The notes beneath the pieces are model-generated. The model had not been told where the DNA came from and did not search any database. It was given only the letters and a program-made list of their open reading frames with translations. A stretch of DNA of 64,000 nucleotides from Actinotalea caeni (GTDB taxonomy: Bacteria; Actinomycetota; Actinomycetes; Actinomycetales; Beutenbergiaceae): assembly GCF_009733795.1 (NCBI RefSeq), contig NZ_WNXX01000015.1:1-64000 (forward strand), read 5' to 3'. Position 1 is the first letter of the stretch, and each line of letters opens with the position of its first letter. Shown in pieces: positions 50,493 to 59,700 of the stretch. The translations under genes were made by a program, and so were the position numbers.

Positions 50493-50953
50493 GCGGACTT
50501 CTCCAGCTTCTCGAGGGCGAGGACGGCGGCGCGGACCGCGTGCGCGTCGGGCGGCGGGGCCGCCGGGTCGGTGAGGAACGTGGCCACCTGCTGGCCGAGC
50601 AGCGCGGCCGCGCGCTCGGCGCCGAGGGTGCTGTCGACGTCGATGCTCGCCTCGGCGAGCCCGGTGCGGCACACCTGACGGATCCGTCGCAGCGCGTGCG
50701 GGGTGACGCCGTCGGGCCGGTACAGCGCCCAGGACAGCGACGACACCTCGGTGCGCACGCCCTCGCGACGGTCGAACGGCAGCCGGGGGAGCGCGACCCG
50801 TTGGCCGACACCGAGGTGGACGAGCACGAGCACCCCGATCGCCAGCAGCAGCCCGCCGAGGACGGCGTGGGCCGGGTCGATGCCGGTGACGGCGAGCAGC
50901 ACCGCCACGACAGCGGCGCCGATGCCGAGCCACACCCAGCGAGCCCGCGTCAC
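50489..50953 (-). CDS. Hypothetical membrane protein of the MoxR operon
   Basis: A 154-residue protein with two N-terminal transmembrane helices (WVWLGIGAAVVAVLLAVTGI and AVLGGLLLAIGVLVLVHLGV) and a soluble helical C-terminal ~100 residues. I do not recognise a family. It sits between DUF4129 and MoxR with 4-base overlaps on both sides, which makes it a likely structural part of the module. Confidence 0.78.
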   Translation of the reverse strand: MTRARWVWLGIGAAVVAVLLAVTGIDPAHAVLGGLLLAIGVLVLVHLGVGQRVALPRLPFDRREGVRTEVSSLSWALYRPDGVTPHALRRIRQVCRTGLAEASIDVDSTLGAERAAALLGQQVATFLTDPAAPPPDAHAVRAAVLALEKLEKSA

Positions 50954-51699
50954 GGGGCGGCCTCCGTCAGCTCCGCCCAGGACGCTCCGATCGCGGTCAG
51001 CGCCTGCCGTGCGGCCTCGGCGTCACCCGGGAGCAGCTCGTCGTCGGAGAACCGCACCCGCAGGTAGAGCGCGCGCAGCACCTCGACCGCATCCCGGTCG
51101 GCCGGCGTGCGCTCCAGCACCACGGCGGTGAACTCGGTCGGCGTCTGCGCGGGCCGGCGGCCCACGCCCGCGCGGCTCGCGGCGTGCTCGAGCGCGAGCC
51201 AGGCCTGCACGATCGCGTCGCGGGGCGCGCGCTCCTCGTCGAGCAGCCGCTGGGCCCGCGCGATGCCGTCGAGCATCGTGGGTGCGTCGACCGACTCGTC
51301 CGCGAGCGCCGCCGTGACGTGGTGCGCGTCGGGCTCGGGCAGCGGCGACCGCCGCAGCAGCCCCACGACCAGGCGCAGCACCAGCGCGAGCAGCACCACC
51401 CCGACGAGAGCGACCACCGCGATGACGAGCCAGCGCACGAGCGGGTTCTCCTGCTGGCCGGCGGCCGGCTCGGCGACCTCGACGGTCGGCACGACCGAGG
51501 GCGGCGTGAAGGGCAGCGACGGCGTCGGGACCGGAGAGCCGGTGACGGTCTCGCCACCGCCGCGCGGCGCGTCCCACGGGCCCACCGCCGCGGCCGCCAG
51601 CAGCACGACGACCAGCCCGAGGACGAGCGCGACCCCGGTGAGCAGCCCGCGACGGGTCGCGGGCGCGGCGCCGGCTCGGCCGTCGCCGTCGGAGGTCAC
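50950..51699 (-). CDS. DUF4129 domain membrane protein
   Basis: A 249-residue protein with a transmembrane helix at about 18-40, a Pro/Thr extracytoplasmic linker, a second helix (LVRWLVIAVVALVGVVLLAL) and a C-terminal DUF4129 domain (DAIVQAWLALEHAASRAGV, TPTEFTAVVLE, LRALYLRVRFSDDELLPGDA). DUF4129 is often fused to or beside transglutaminase-like TgpA proteins in MoxR operons; none is present here. GTG 51699 overlaps the folA stop by 4 bases. Confidence 0.87.
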   Translation of the reverse strand: MTSDGDGRAGAAPATRRGLLTGVALVLGLVVVLLAAAAVGPWDAPRGGGETVTGSPVPTPSLPFTPPSVVPTVEVAEPAAGQQENPLVRWLVIAVVALVGVVLLALVLRLVVGLLRRSPLPEPDAHHVTAALADESVDAPTMLDGIARAQRLLDEERAPRDAIVQAWLALEHAASRAGVGRRPAQTPTEFTAVVLERTPADRDAVEVLRALYLRVRFSDDELLPGDAEAARQALTAIGASWAELTEAAP

Positions 51700-52184
51700 G
51701 CAGCCCTCCGGCGGTAGGTGAGGACCCGGAACCGGTAGCCGCTGGTGCTCTCGACCCAGTCGCCCACCTCGGGGTCCGCCCACCCCGGCCCGATCTCGGG
51801 GGCGTGCGTGTCGCCGTCGACGTCGGCGTCGATCTCGCTGACGACGAGCAGGTCGGCCACCGGCATCGCCTCGGCGTAGATCTGGCCACCGCCGCAGATC
51901 CAGGCGTCCTCGCCGTCGAGCAGCTGCAGCGCCTCGGCGAGGGAGTGCACGACCTCGGCGCCGGGCGCCTCGTAGTCCCGCTGCCGGGTCAGCACGATGT
52001 TGCGGCGCCCGGGCAGCGGGCGGTTCTGGTCCGGCAGCGCCTCCCACGACGCCCGGCCGTGCACGACGGCGTCGGAGGAGGTGGTGCGCCGGAAGTGCTG
52101 CCAGTCCTCCGGGATCCGCCACGGCAGGTCGCCGTCGCGGCCGATGACGCCGTTGCGCGACTGCGCCCAGATCATCCCCAGCAC
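51696..52184 (-). CDS. folA: Dihydrofolate reductase
   Basis: Reduces dihydrofolate to tetrahydrofolate with NADPH. The 162-residue length is normal. MIWAQSRNGVIGRDGDLPW carries the N-terminal strand and Met-20-type loop, PEDWQHFRRTT holds the carboxylate-Glu/Asp region (Glu in IPED), NIVLTRQ and CGGGQIYAEAM are cofactor motifs, and the late segment is YRFRVLTY. GTG 52184 is favoured by GGAGG 9 bases upstream; ATG 52175 is possible. It lies 19 bases after thyA, whose product it recycles. Confidence 0.93.
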   Translation of the reverse strand: MLGMIWAQSRNGVIGRDGDLPWRIPEDWQHFRRTTSSDAVVHGRASWEALPDQNRPLPGRRNIVLTRQRDYEAPGAEVVHSLAEALQLLDGEDAWICGGGQIYAEAMPVADLLVVSEIDADVDGDTHAPEIGPGWADPEVGDWVESTSGYRFRVLTYRRRAA

Positions 52185-52203
52185 GTGCACCGCCCTCCGG
52201 GCG

Positions 52204-53034
52204 TCAGACCGCCACCGGCGCCTTGATCGCCGGGTGGTGGACGTAGTCGACGACCTCGACGTCGTCGATCGTGTACTCGAACAGGCTCGGCGCACGGTGG
52301 AGCCGCAGCGTCGGGAACGGGTACGGCTCGCGGCGCAGCTGCTCGCGCACCTGCTCGACGTGGTTGTCGTAGATGTGCACGTCGCCGCCGGTCCACACGA
52401 AGTCGCCGACCTGGAGGCCGACCTGCTGCGCGACCATGTGGGTGAGCAGCGCGTAGGACGCGATGTTGAACGGCACGCCGAGGAACAGGTCGGCGCTGCG
52501 CTGGTACAGCTGGCAGGAGAGCCGGCCGTCGGCCACGTAGAACTGGAAGAACGCGTGGCACGGCGCGAGCGCCATCTTGTCGAGGTCGGCGACGTTCCAG
52601 GCCGAGACGATGATGCGCCGCGAGTCCGGGTCGCTGCGCAGCTGCTCGAGCACCCGCGAGATCTGGTCGATGTGCCCGCCGTCCGGCGTCGGCCACGAGC
52701 GCCACTGCACGCCGTAGACCGGGCCGAGCTCGCCGTCCTCGTCGGCCCACTCGTCCCAGATCCGCACCTTGTTCTCGCGCAGGTAGGCGATGTTGGAGTC
52801 GCCGCGCAGGAACCAGAGCAGCTCGTGCACCACCGAGGGCACGTGCACGCGCTTGGTGGTCACGAGCGGGAAGGCGCGCGACAGGTCGTAGCGCATCTGG
52901 TGCCCGAACACCGAGCGGGTACCGGTGCCGGTGCGGTCGGCCTTCGGTGTGCCGGACTCCAGCACGTGACGCAGCAGCTCCTCGTACTGGGTGTCGCGGA
53001 CGCCCCCGGCGGGCGACGGCGCTGTCGTGGTCAT
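52204..53034 (-). CDS. thyA: Thymidylate synthase (ThyA)
   Basis: Makes dTMP from dUMP with methylene-tetrahydrofolate. The 276-residue protein has [20 protein letters not shown], the catalytic-Cys segment [39 protein letters not shown] and [13 protein letters not shown] 53034 lies 7 bases after TAGGCT (53047-53042), a leaderless start. That box overlaps the stop of the upstream EcsC-like gene. It heads the thyA-folA-DUF4129-MoxR-DUF58 gene string. Confidence 0.96.
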   Translation of the reverse strand: MTTTAPSPAGGVRDTQYEELLRHVLESGTPKADRTGTGTRSVFGHQMRYDLSRAFPLVTTKRVHVPSVVHELLWFLRGDSNIAYLRENKVRIWDEWADEDGELGPVYGVQWRSWPTPDGGHIDQISRVLEQLRSDPDSRRIIVSAWNVADLDKMALAPCHAFFQFYVADGRLSCQLYQRSADLFLGVPFNIASYALLTHMVAQQVGLQVGDFVWTGGDVHIYDNHVEQVREQLRREPYPFPTLRLHRAPSLFEYTIDDVEVVDYVHHPAIKAPVAV

Positions 53035-53044
53035 GCCCGCCAGC

Positions 53045-53827
53045 CTACGACGCAGGGCGCTCGTCCTCCGGCTCCGACCCGGGCCCGTCCAGCTCCAGCA
53101 CCGTGTCGAGGTCGGCGCCCGCGTCACCGGCCGGCTCGACGACGAAGCTCGCCTCGACCTCGCGGACGAACGTCGCGGGCGGTGGTCCGAAGGCCGACCG
53201 GACGCCGTCGATCATCGTCCCGCCCACGGCGCGGCTACCGGCGTAGCCGACGGCGGCGCCGATGCCGAAGGGGAGCAGCCGGCCGAGCATGACCGAGCCG
53301 ACCTTGGCGGCGGTGCCCTTGACCAGCCGACCCCGCAGCGTCTTGTTGACGGTCTGGACCGTCGCGACCGGCAACCGGGTGAGCAGCGTCCGGCCCCAGG
53401 CGACCGCGGACAGCCCGAGCTCCTGCTGGAGCACCTCGGGGCCGTTCTCGCCGAGCAGCGCCGTCAGCAGCAGCGCACGCCGGCGGGCACGGTCCTCGAC
53501 GGCGATCCCGTGGACGTCGGCGACCGCGAGCGCGAGCAGGCTGGAGGCGCCGAGGAACGTGGCGACCTGGCCGACCGTGAGCGCCAGGGCGGTCCCGGTG
53601 CCGACGACCGGCAGCGCCGCCGCGGCGCCGACCGCGCCGCCCGACGTGCTGACCGCGAGCAGGTACCGCTTCTCCAGCAGCCGCACGACCTCCTCGGGCG
53701 TCGCGTGCGGGCGCTTGCGTCGGATGCCGTCGACGTAGGCGCGCACCCGCCCGGTCGGCAGCGCGAGCGCGGCGTCGAGCGCCTCGTCGAGCGAGCGCGG
53801 ACGGTCCGTGGTGCTCGTGCGTGCCAT
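53045..53827 (-). CDS. EcsC-like protein
   Basis: A 260-residue protein with an Ala/Gly-rich hydrophobic central region ([20 protein letters not shown] and [15 protein letters not shown]), [11 protein letters not shown] and [16 protein letters not shown], resembling EcsC-family proteins. No enzymatic motif is visible. GGAGAG precedes ATG 53827. The C-terminus is acidic. The assignment is tentative. Confidence 0.65.
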   Translation of the reverse strand: MARTSTTDRPRSLDEALDAALALPTGRVRAYVDGIRRKRPHATPEEVVRLLEKRYLLAVSTSGGAVGAAAALPVVGTGTALALTVGQVATFLGASSLLALAVADVHGIAVEDRARRRALLLTALLGENGPEVLQQELGLSAVAWGRTLLTRLPVATVQTVNKTLRGRLVKGTAAKVGSVMLGRLLPFGIGAAVGYAGSRAVGGTMIDGVRSAFGPPPATFVREVEASFVVEPAGDAGADLDTVLELDGPGSEPEDERPAS

Positions 53828-53858
53828 GTCTCTCCTCGGGTCCGGCCGCCGTGGCGGC

Positions 53859-54272
53859 TCAGCTGCGCTCGATCGTCAGCGAGTGGGGCAGGTCGTGCTC
53901 GACGGTCCGGCCGACGGTGCAGGCGCGGTCGACCGCGCGCGCGGCCGCCGCGACCAGCTCCTGCCAGGCCTGCTCGTCGAGGTGGTCGGCGCCGCCGACC
54001 GCGAGCCGCACCGAGGCCTCGGCGTAGCGGTTGGTGGCGGCGTCCTTGACCGCCGTCACCTCGCCCGTCAGCTCGACGTGCTCACCGACGCGGCGGGCGA
54101 TCGGGAAGTCGGCGCTCATGAGGTTGCACGCCGCGAGCGCGACGGCGAGCAGCTCGCCGGGCGTGAACGCGCCGTCGACATCCGCCGGGCCGAACCGCAC
54201 TGTCGCGCCGCGGCCGTTGCCGGCGACTCCCTGGCGGGTGCCGGTGCGCCGCAGCCGGAGGGTCGGGTCCAT
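53859..54272 (-). CDS. OsmC/Ohr-family peroxide-reductase-like protein
   Basis: A 137-residue OsmC-fold protein with FTPGELLAVALAACNLMSAD, where Cys48 sits in the first-cysteine position, and RAVDRACTVGRTVEHDLP, with the second Cys. Members reduce organic hydroperoxides via these two Cys. ATG 54272 is 6 bases after GAGGAT (54284-54279). Confidence 0.85.
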   Translation of the reverse strand: MDPTLRLRRTGTRQGVAGNGRGATVRFGPADVDGAFTPGELLAVALAACNLMSADFPIARRVGEHVELTGEVTAVKDAATNRYAEASVRLAVGGADHLDEQAWQELVAAAARAVDRACTVGRTVEHDLPHSLTIERS

Positions 54273-54410
54273 GGCGACATCCTCACACGCAGGCGCGCGC
54301 GGACGGCGGGGTCTCCGGGGCGTGCGGGCGGGCAGCGGTCCCCACCCCGGAGGGGTCGGGCAGGCCTGGGTGGCCCCGCCGCGAGGCCCTCGGATCGCTG
54401 CCCGAACCCC

Positions 54411-54439
54411 TTGCGCGCGGGGTGCGCGAGGTCCATGAT
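54411..54439 (+). promoter_or_regulatory. Promoter-like element upstream of the candidate small RNA
   Basis: TTGCGC (54411-54416), a 17-base spacer and CATGAT (54434-54439). Predicted start is near 54446. The -35 is a fair match and the -10 is weaker, but the spacing is ideal and a strong terminator follows 40 bases on. Confidence 0.5.
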
Positions 54440-54445
54440 GAGCGG

Positions 54446-54515
54446 ACCTCCTCACGGAGGGGTCTCCTCCGGGAGACGAGGCCCGGCCAACGCATACTTG
54501 GCCGGGCCTCATTCG
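54446..54515 (+). ncRNA. Candidate small RNA with C/U-rich anti-SD motifs and intrinsic terminator
   Basis: The 346 bases between the OsmC-like and GT4 genes hold no plausible ORF but show this structure. CCTCC/GGAGG can form a small hairpin (54447-54460). GTCTCC-TCCG-GGAGAC (54462-54477) is a perfect 6-bp stem with a stable UNCG-type tetraloop. GAGGCCCGGCCAA/TTGGCCGGGCCTC (54478-54510, 13 bp, 7-base loop) followed by ATTCGT looks like a terminator. ACCTCCTC and TCTCCTCC are complementary to SD sites, as in C-rich regulatory RNAs such as 6C. No known RNA family is recognised. Confidence 0.45.
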
Positions 54516-54618
54516 TGCTCCGGGACACTGTCTACCGCACCGCAGGCACCGGCCCGTGCAGGCGCGCCGCCCCCGTCCGCCACCTGGCGAGACGCCCGCC
54601 GCCGGGTAGCCTGGCACC

Positions 54619-55722
54619 GTGCGGATCGTGGCGGTGACGACCTGGTTCCCGACCACCCGTGCCCCCGGGAGCGGGGTGTTCGTCGCCAAGGACGTCGCGG
54701 CGCTCGCCGCCCACCCCGACGTGACGTCGGTCGAGGTGCTGCACCTCGTCGCGCCGCGCCTGCACGACGGCGTGGCCGAGACCGTGGTCGACGGCGTGCG
54801 GGTGCGCCGGCTGCCGATGAACCCGCTCGACCCGACGGCGGTCGTGCGGGTGGCCCGGACGTTGCCGCGGCTGCTCGCCCACGCCGACGTCGTGCACTCG
54901 ATGGCGATCTCGTCGCTGCCGCCGCTCGTGCTCGCCCGGTTCTCACGCCCGTGGCTGCACACCGAGCACTGGTCCGGGCTCACCAACCCGGGCACGGTGC
55001 CGCTGCTGCTGCGCCCCGCGACCGTGGTCGCGCGGCTGCTGCTGCGGGCGCCGACGACGGTGACCGCGGTGTGCGAGTACCTCGCCGCGCCGGTCCGCCG
55101 GCTGCGCTACCCCCGGCGCACCGCCGTCGTCGGGTGCGTGGTGGCACCCGTGCACGTCGCGTCGCGGCCGTTGCGGCCGGCCCGCGAGCTGCGGCTGGTC
55201 GCGGTCGGGGGCCTGGTCGACCGCAAGGACCCGCTGCTCGCGGTGCGGACGGTCGCCGAGCTGCGCGACCGCGGCGTGCCCGCGCGACTGACCTGGGTCG
55301 GTGGTGGTCCGCTCGAGCGCGCCACGCGGCGGCTCGCGCGACGCCTGGGGGTCGAGGACGCCGTCGTGCTCACCGGGCCGCTGGACACCGCGGGCGTCGG
55401 GGCCGCGCTCGACGCGGCCGACATGTTCCTGCTCCCCACCCGCGGCGACAACTTCTGCGTCTCCGCGGCCGAGGCCCTCGTGCACGGCCGGCCCGTCGTC
55501 GTCGGCGCGACCGGTGGCCAGGGCGAGTACATCGACCCGGCGGTCGGCAGGCTCGTTGCCGAGCAGACGCCGCAGGCCTACGCCGACGCCGTCGTCGACC
55601 TCGACCGGCACACCCAGCACCTCACGGCCGCCGAGATCGCCGCGACGATCGGCGACCGGTTCGCGCCCGAGCGCATCGCCGAGGCCTACGTCGCCGAGTA
55701 CCGGCACCTGAGGGCTCGGTGA
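54619..55722 (+). CDS. GT4-family glycosyltransferase
   Basis: A 367-residue GT-B fold. The N-terminal acceptor half begins MRIVAVTTWFPTTRAPGSGV. The C-terminal donor half has LVAVGGLVDRKDPLLAVRTV, LTWVGGGPLE, and the GT4 E-x7-E-type motif (PTRGDNFCVSAAEALVHGRP). It transfers a nucleotide-sugar residue, probably to a surface polysaccharide precursor. GTG 54619 is 6 bases after TAGCCT (54607-54612). Its stop overlaps the next GT gene start by 4 bases, so the two are coupled. Confidence 0.9.
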   Translation: MRIVAVTTWFPTTRAPGSGVFVAKDVAALAAHPDVTSVEVLHLVAPRLHDGVAETVVDGVRVRRLPMNPLDPTAVVRVARTLPRLLAHADVVHSMAISSLPPLVLARFSRPWLHTEHWSGLTNPGTVPLLLRPATVVARLLLRAPTTVTAVCEYLAAPVRRLRYPRRTAVVGCVVAPVHVASRPLRPARELRLVAVGGLVDRKDPLLAVRTVAELRDRGVPARLTWVGGGPLERATRRLARRLGVEDAVVLTGPLDTAGVGAALDAADMFLLPTRGDNFCVSAAEALVHGRPVVVGATGGQGEYIDPAVGRLVAEQTPQAYADAVVDLDRHTQHLTAAEIAATIGDRFAPERIAEAYVAEYRHLRAR

Positions 55723-56792
55723 CCGAGCGGGTCGGTGTCGACGTCGTCGTCGCCGTCCACGACACCAGCAGGCCGATCGCGCGGGCGGTGCGCTCCGTGC
55801 TCGACCACAACGGCGAGGGCGTGCGGCTCACGGTCGTGTGCCACGAGCTCGACGCCGACGACGTCGCCGCGGTGCTCGACCCGGCGCACCGCGACCGGGT
55901 GCGGCTGCTGGAGCACCGGGACGGGCGCCGGTCGCCCGCCGGACCCTTCAACGCCGGCATCGACGCCGCGACGGCGGACTACGTGGGCGTCATGGGGTCC
56001 GACGACACGCTCGCGCCGGGAGCGATCTCGTCCTGGTACTGGCTGGCGGAGAAGCACCGCGCCGACGCCGTCGTCGCGCGCCTGGAGCACGCCGACGGCC
56101 GCGTCGTCCCGACGCCGCCCACGCGCCCGTTCCGGCGCGGCCTGCTCGACGGCGTCCGGGACCGGCTCAGCTACCGCAGCGCACCGCTGGGGCTGGTGTC
56201 GCGCGCGGCGATCTCGCGGCTGGGCCTGCGCATGGACCCCGAGGTCCCGGTCGGGGAGGACGTCGGCTTCGTCACCCGGCTCTGGTTCGGCGGCCGCGTG
56301 GTGCTCGACCGGACGGGGCCGCCCTACCGTATCGGCGACGACGCGACCGACCGCGTCACGCTCGCGACCCGGCCGGTCGCCGAGGAGCTCGCGTTCGTGC
56401 GACGGCTGCTCGAGCGGCCGTGGTTCCGGGCGCTGGGCCTGGACGAGCGCCGCGCGGTCTGCGTCAAGCTCGTGCGGATCCATCTCTTCGGCATCGTGCT
56501 CAACCGGCCCGACCCTGCCTGGTGGACCGAGGCCGAGCGCGCGGCGCTCGCGGCGACCGGCCGCGCGCTGCTCGCGGCCGCGCCAGGCGTGGAGGCCGTC
56601 CTCTCCCTCGCCGACCGCGCGCTGCTGGACCGCATCCTGGACGGCGCCGGCGACGGCGCCACGCTGCTCTCCCTCGCGCGCGCCCGCCGCCGGCACGGCA
56701 CCCCGCGCACGCTCCTCACGCGCGACCCGCTGCGGCTGCTGGCGCGCGAGGCGCCGCTGCGGCTGATGACCGCGTCGGTGCTGGTGCGCTGA
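55719..56792 (+). CDS. GT2-family glycosyltransferase
   Basis: A 357-residue GT-A fold. VDVVVAVHDTSRPIARAVRS is the nucleotide-binding start, GPFNAGIDAATADYVGVMGS is followed by the DxD-like SDDTLAPGA, and PVGEDVGFVTRLWF gives the ED region. The sugar is unknown. It is the second gene of the pair with the GT4, and its end converges with the large TagF-like gene across 4 bases. Confidence 0.88.
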   Translation: MTERVGVDVVVAVHDTSRPIARAVRSVLDHNGEGVRLTVVCHELDADDVAAVLDPAHRDRVRLLEHRDGRRSPAGPFNAGIDAATADYVGVMGSDDTLAPGAISSWYWLAEKHRADAVVARLEHADGRVVPTPPTRPFRRGLLDGVRDRLSYRSAPLGLVSRAAISRLGLRMDPEVPVGEDVGFVTRLWFGGRVVLDRTGPPYRIGDDATDRVTLATRPVAEELAFVRRLLERPWFRALGLDERRAVCVKLVRIHLFGIVLNRPDPAWWTEAERAALAATGRALLAAAPGVEAVLSLADRALLDRILDGAGDGATLLSLARARRRHGTPRTLLTRDPLRLLAREAPLRLMTASVLVR

Positions 56793-56796
56793 CCGC

Positions 56797-59700
56797 TCAG
56801 CCGCCGGCGCGACGCCAGGCGTCGAGCTCGAGCGCGCGCTCGATCACGCGTTCGGAGCTGCGTCGGTCGCGATGGAGGAAGACCTCGCCGAGCCGGTCGG
56901 CGTACGTCGTGGCCGCGGTGAACCCGGAGCCGACGAGCTCGCAGACGGCGTCGACCAGGTCGTCGAGGGAGTGCAGCACGGGGCCCGGTGCCGAGGTGTC
57001 GTAGTCGAAGATGCCGTCGCGATAGTGCTCGGTGCGGAACCGGGCGCGGTCGGTGTGGTCGAAGATCACCGGCTTGCCGAGGTACGCGAAGTCGAAGAAC
57101 ACGCTCGAGTAGTCGGTCACGAGCGCGGAGCCCCTGGCGAACGCGTCGCGGTAGCGCACCGACCCCGGTTCGTGGACGACGACGCGCTCGGACGCCAGCG
57201 CGGCGTAGACCTCGGTGTACGCGGCCATCGCCGGGTGCAGCACCATCTCGATGCGAGCGTTCGCGCGCCGCAGGGCGTCGTGGACCCGTGGGTCGGTCAG
57301 GAACGCGCGCTGGTGGAGGTAGTACTCCTCGGTCGCGAAGTCCTCGCGCGCCGTGCTGGTCCCGTCCGCCTGCCGGTCACCCGTGAGCCACGACCGCCAC
57401 GTCGGCATGTAGAGCAGCACCGGGGCATCGGAGCTGCTGCGGTCCTCCAGCAGGTCGAACCGGGGGAACCCGGTGCCGAGCAGGCGCGGGCCGGCCAGGC
57501 CGAAGCCCGGCGTCGACGCGTACCGGACCTCGTGCTCGGTGGCGACGACCACGCCGTCGTGGCCACGGAGGTACCGGCTGAAGACGCTGTCGACCCTGTC
57601 CTTGGTGATCCCGTGCTGCAGCCAGACGAACGTGAAATCGGTGGCGGCGGCGTAGTCCTCGCGCGGCTCGCCGTGGAACGGGTTGTTGTAGACGTCGCCC
57701 GCGTGCGAGGACAGCAGCAGACGCGCGTCGAGGTAGAGCTCGCGGTGCTGGGGCGAGTGCGGGTGCACGACGCGACCGGTCTTGCTCAGCTCGGTGTAGC
57801 TCGGGGCGGCCGGGTCGAGCACCAGCCACGTGTTGCGTCGCAGGTCGGGGCGCTCGCGCTGGATATACCGGAACAGCGCCTCGCCGTTGTCGTCGCCGAA
57901 GCGGGGCCTGTCGGTGACCAGCACCACGCCCGTGTCCCGCCGGCGGAGCCGGCCGAGCACCGCCGCGCCGGCCCGGCGCAACCGGCGGAGAGTCGACGGC
58001 TCGCGGCGCTGCATACTCGGCGGGGGCGAGACGACGAGCGTCCGGCGGTCGCGGAGCCGGACGGCGCCGTGCTGGGTGGAGTGGGTGAGCTGCTCGTCGG
58101 CCTCCGCGAACGGGCTGCGCACGCCGTCGGAGACATCGCGGCAGGGATCGGTGCGTCCGGTCCGCTCGTTCAGCACCGACAGCGTCCACCCGGCCTCACC
58201 GCGGCGGACCGGTACGAGGAACCTGCGGTAGCTCGCCGTCGAGGCGACGAAGTGGCCGTACCGATCGGGCACCATCGCCTCGGGCTCGGCCTCCACCGCG
58301 CGCAGGACCTGCTTCTTCGGGCCGACGAGCACGAGGTCGACGTCGGGCGTGCCGTAGCTCGTCAGCAGCGCCTCGACCACGACGCCCGCCGGCGTCACGT
58401 CGGCGCGCAGCACCGTCGTGCCCAGGGTCGCGAGGCGCGCGACCGGGACGCCCTCGTAGCAGAGGTCGCTCGGCCCGCGCCCGGTGCTCACCTCCCAGGG
58501 GTGCGGCCGCTGCCCGGCGAGCGAGCACAGCGCGTACCGGGGGGCGAGCCCCGACGCCCAGGTCGACGTGGCGAGCACGGCCGCCGGGACCCGCTCGAGC
58601 ACGGCGGCCAGATCGCGTCGGCGCTCCTGGAGCGCGCCGGGCGCCGTCCAGACGCGGTCGCCCAGGTAGCGCAGCGCCTGCAGCGCCAGGAACACGACGA
58701 TCCCGCTGGTCGCGGCGTCGAGAGGGCCGTCCGGCAGGTCGTCGCGGAGCGTCGCGAGGATCCCGTCGACGAGACGAGCACGTTCGGCGTCGCGGCGCCT
58801 CGTGATCGACAGCCGCGCGGTCGTCGCGCCGGTGGTGCGGACGGCCTCGGTCAGCACCCCCATCCTGTGGTCGCTCGCGAGCACCCCCCGCAGCACCGCC
58901 GACCACAGGCCGACCCCGGGCAGGTCCCCGCCCGCGGCTTCGAGACCGACGTCGCCACGCACGAAGGCGCACACTCCCGCCAGCGCGAACGCGTCCGGGG
59001 CGTCGCGGAGGTCGACGACCTCCTGCCCGGTGCTGATCTCGTTCCGCGTGATGTCCTCGCGGCTGGGGAACGGGTTCCGGCGCGGGGCGGCCGGGACGGC
59101 CGCGAGCACCCTGAGGTCGGGCCGCAGCGCGGCGGTGCGTGCCAGCCGGTCGATCGCGCCGGGCAGCAGCACGGCACCCGGCTGGAGGACGCAGAACCAT
59201 CCGCCAGGGCGTGCGCCCTGCCAGGCCGGGGCCGCGGCGTCCGTCGCGTCGCCGACGACCAGCCTGGTCGAGCCGGCGTGCTCCGCCACGAAGGTCTCGA
59301 CGAGCTGTCGCATCTTCGCCGTGTCCTCGTCGAGCACGAGGGTCGTGTCGACGGCGCCTCCTACGCTCGCCTCGTCGAGGCTCTCCAGCGTTCTCCGCAG
59401 CCGGGAGACGTCGGTCCCGCAGCGCACGACGACGCTGAGCGGTGGCCGGACGGCGGCCCGCTGACCGGCCGCGCTGCCCTCCTCGGCGCCCGGCTCGTCC
59501 TCGAGGACCAGCAGCAGGCGGCCGACGGCGTCGCCGTCGCGGTGGTGGAAGAACGACGCCGTGGCGTCGTCCCGGCGGTCGCCGGTGTGCTCGACCATGC
59601 CGTCGAGCGCCGTGAGCGCCTCGCCGACGCTCTCGACCACGGGGCCGAGGCCGGCGGCCTCCACGTCGAGCGCGGTCGGCAGCGAGAGCACCGACTCGCG

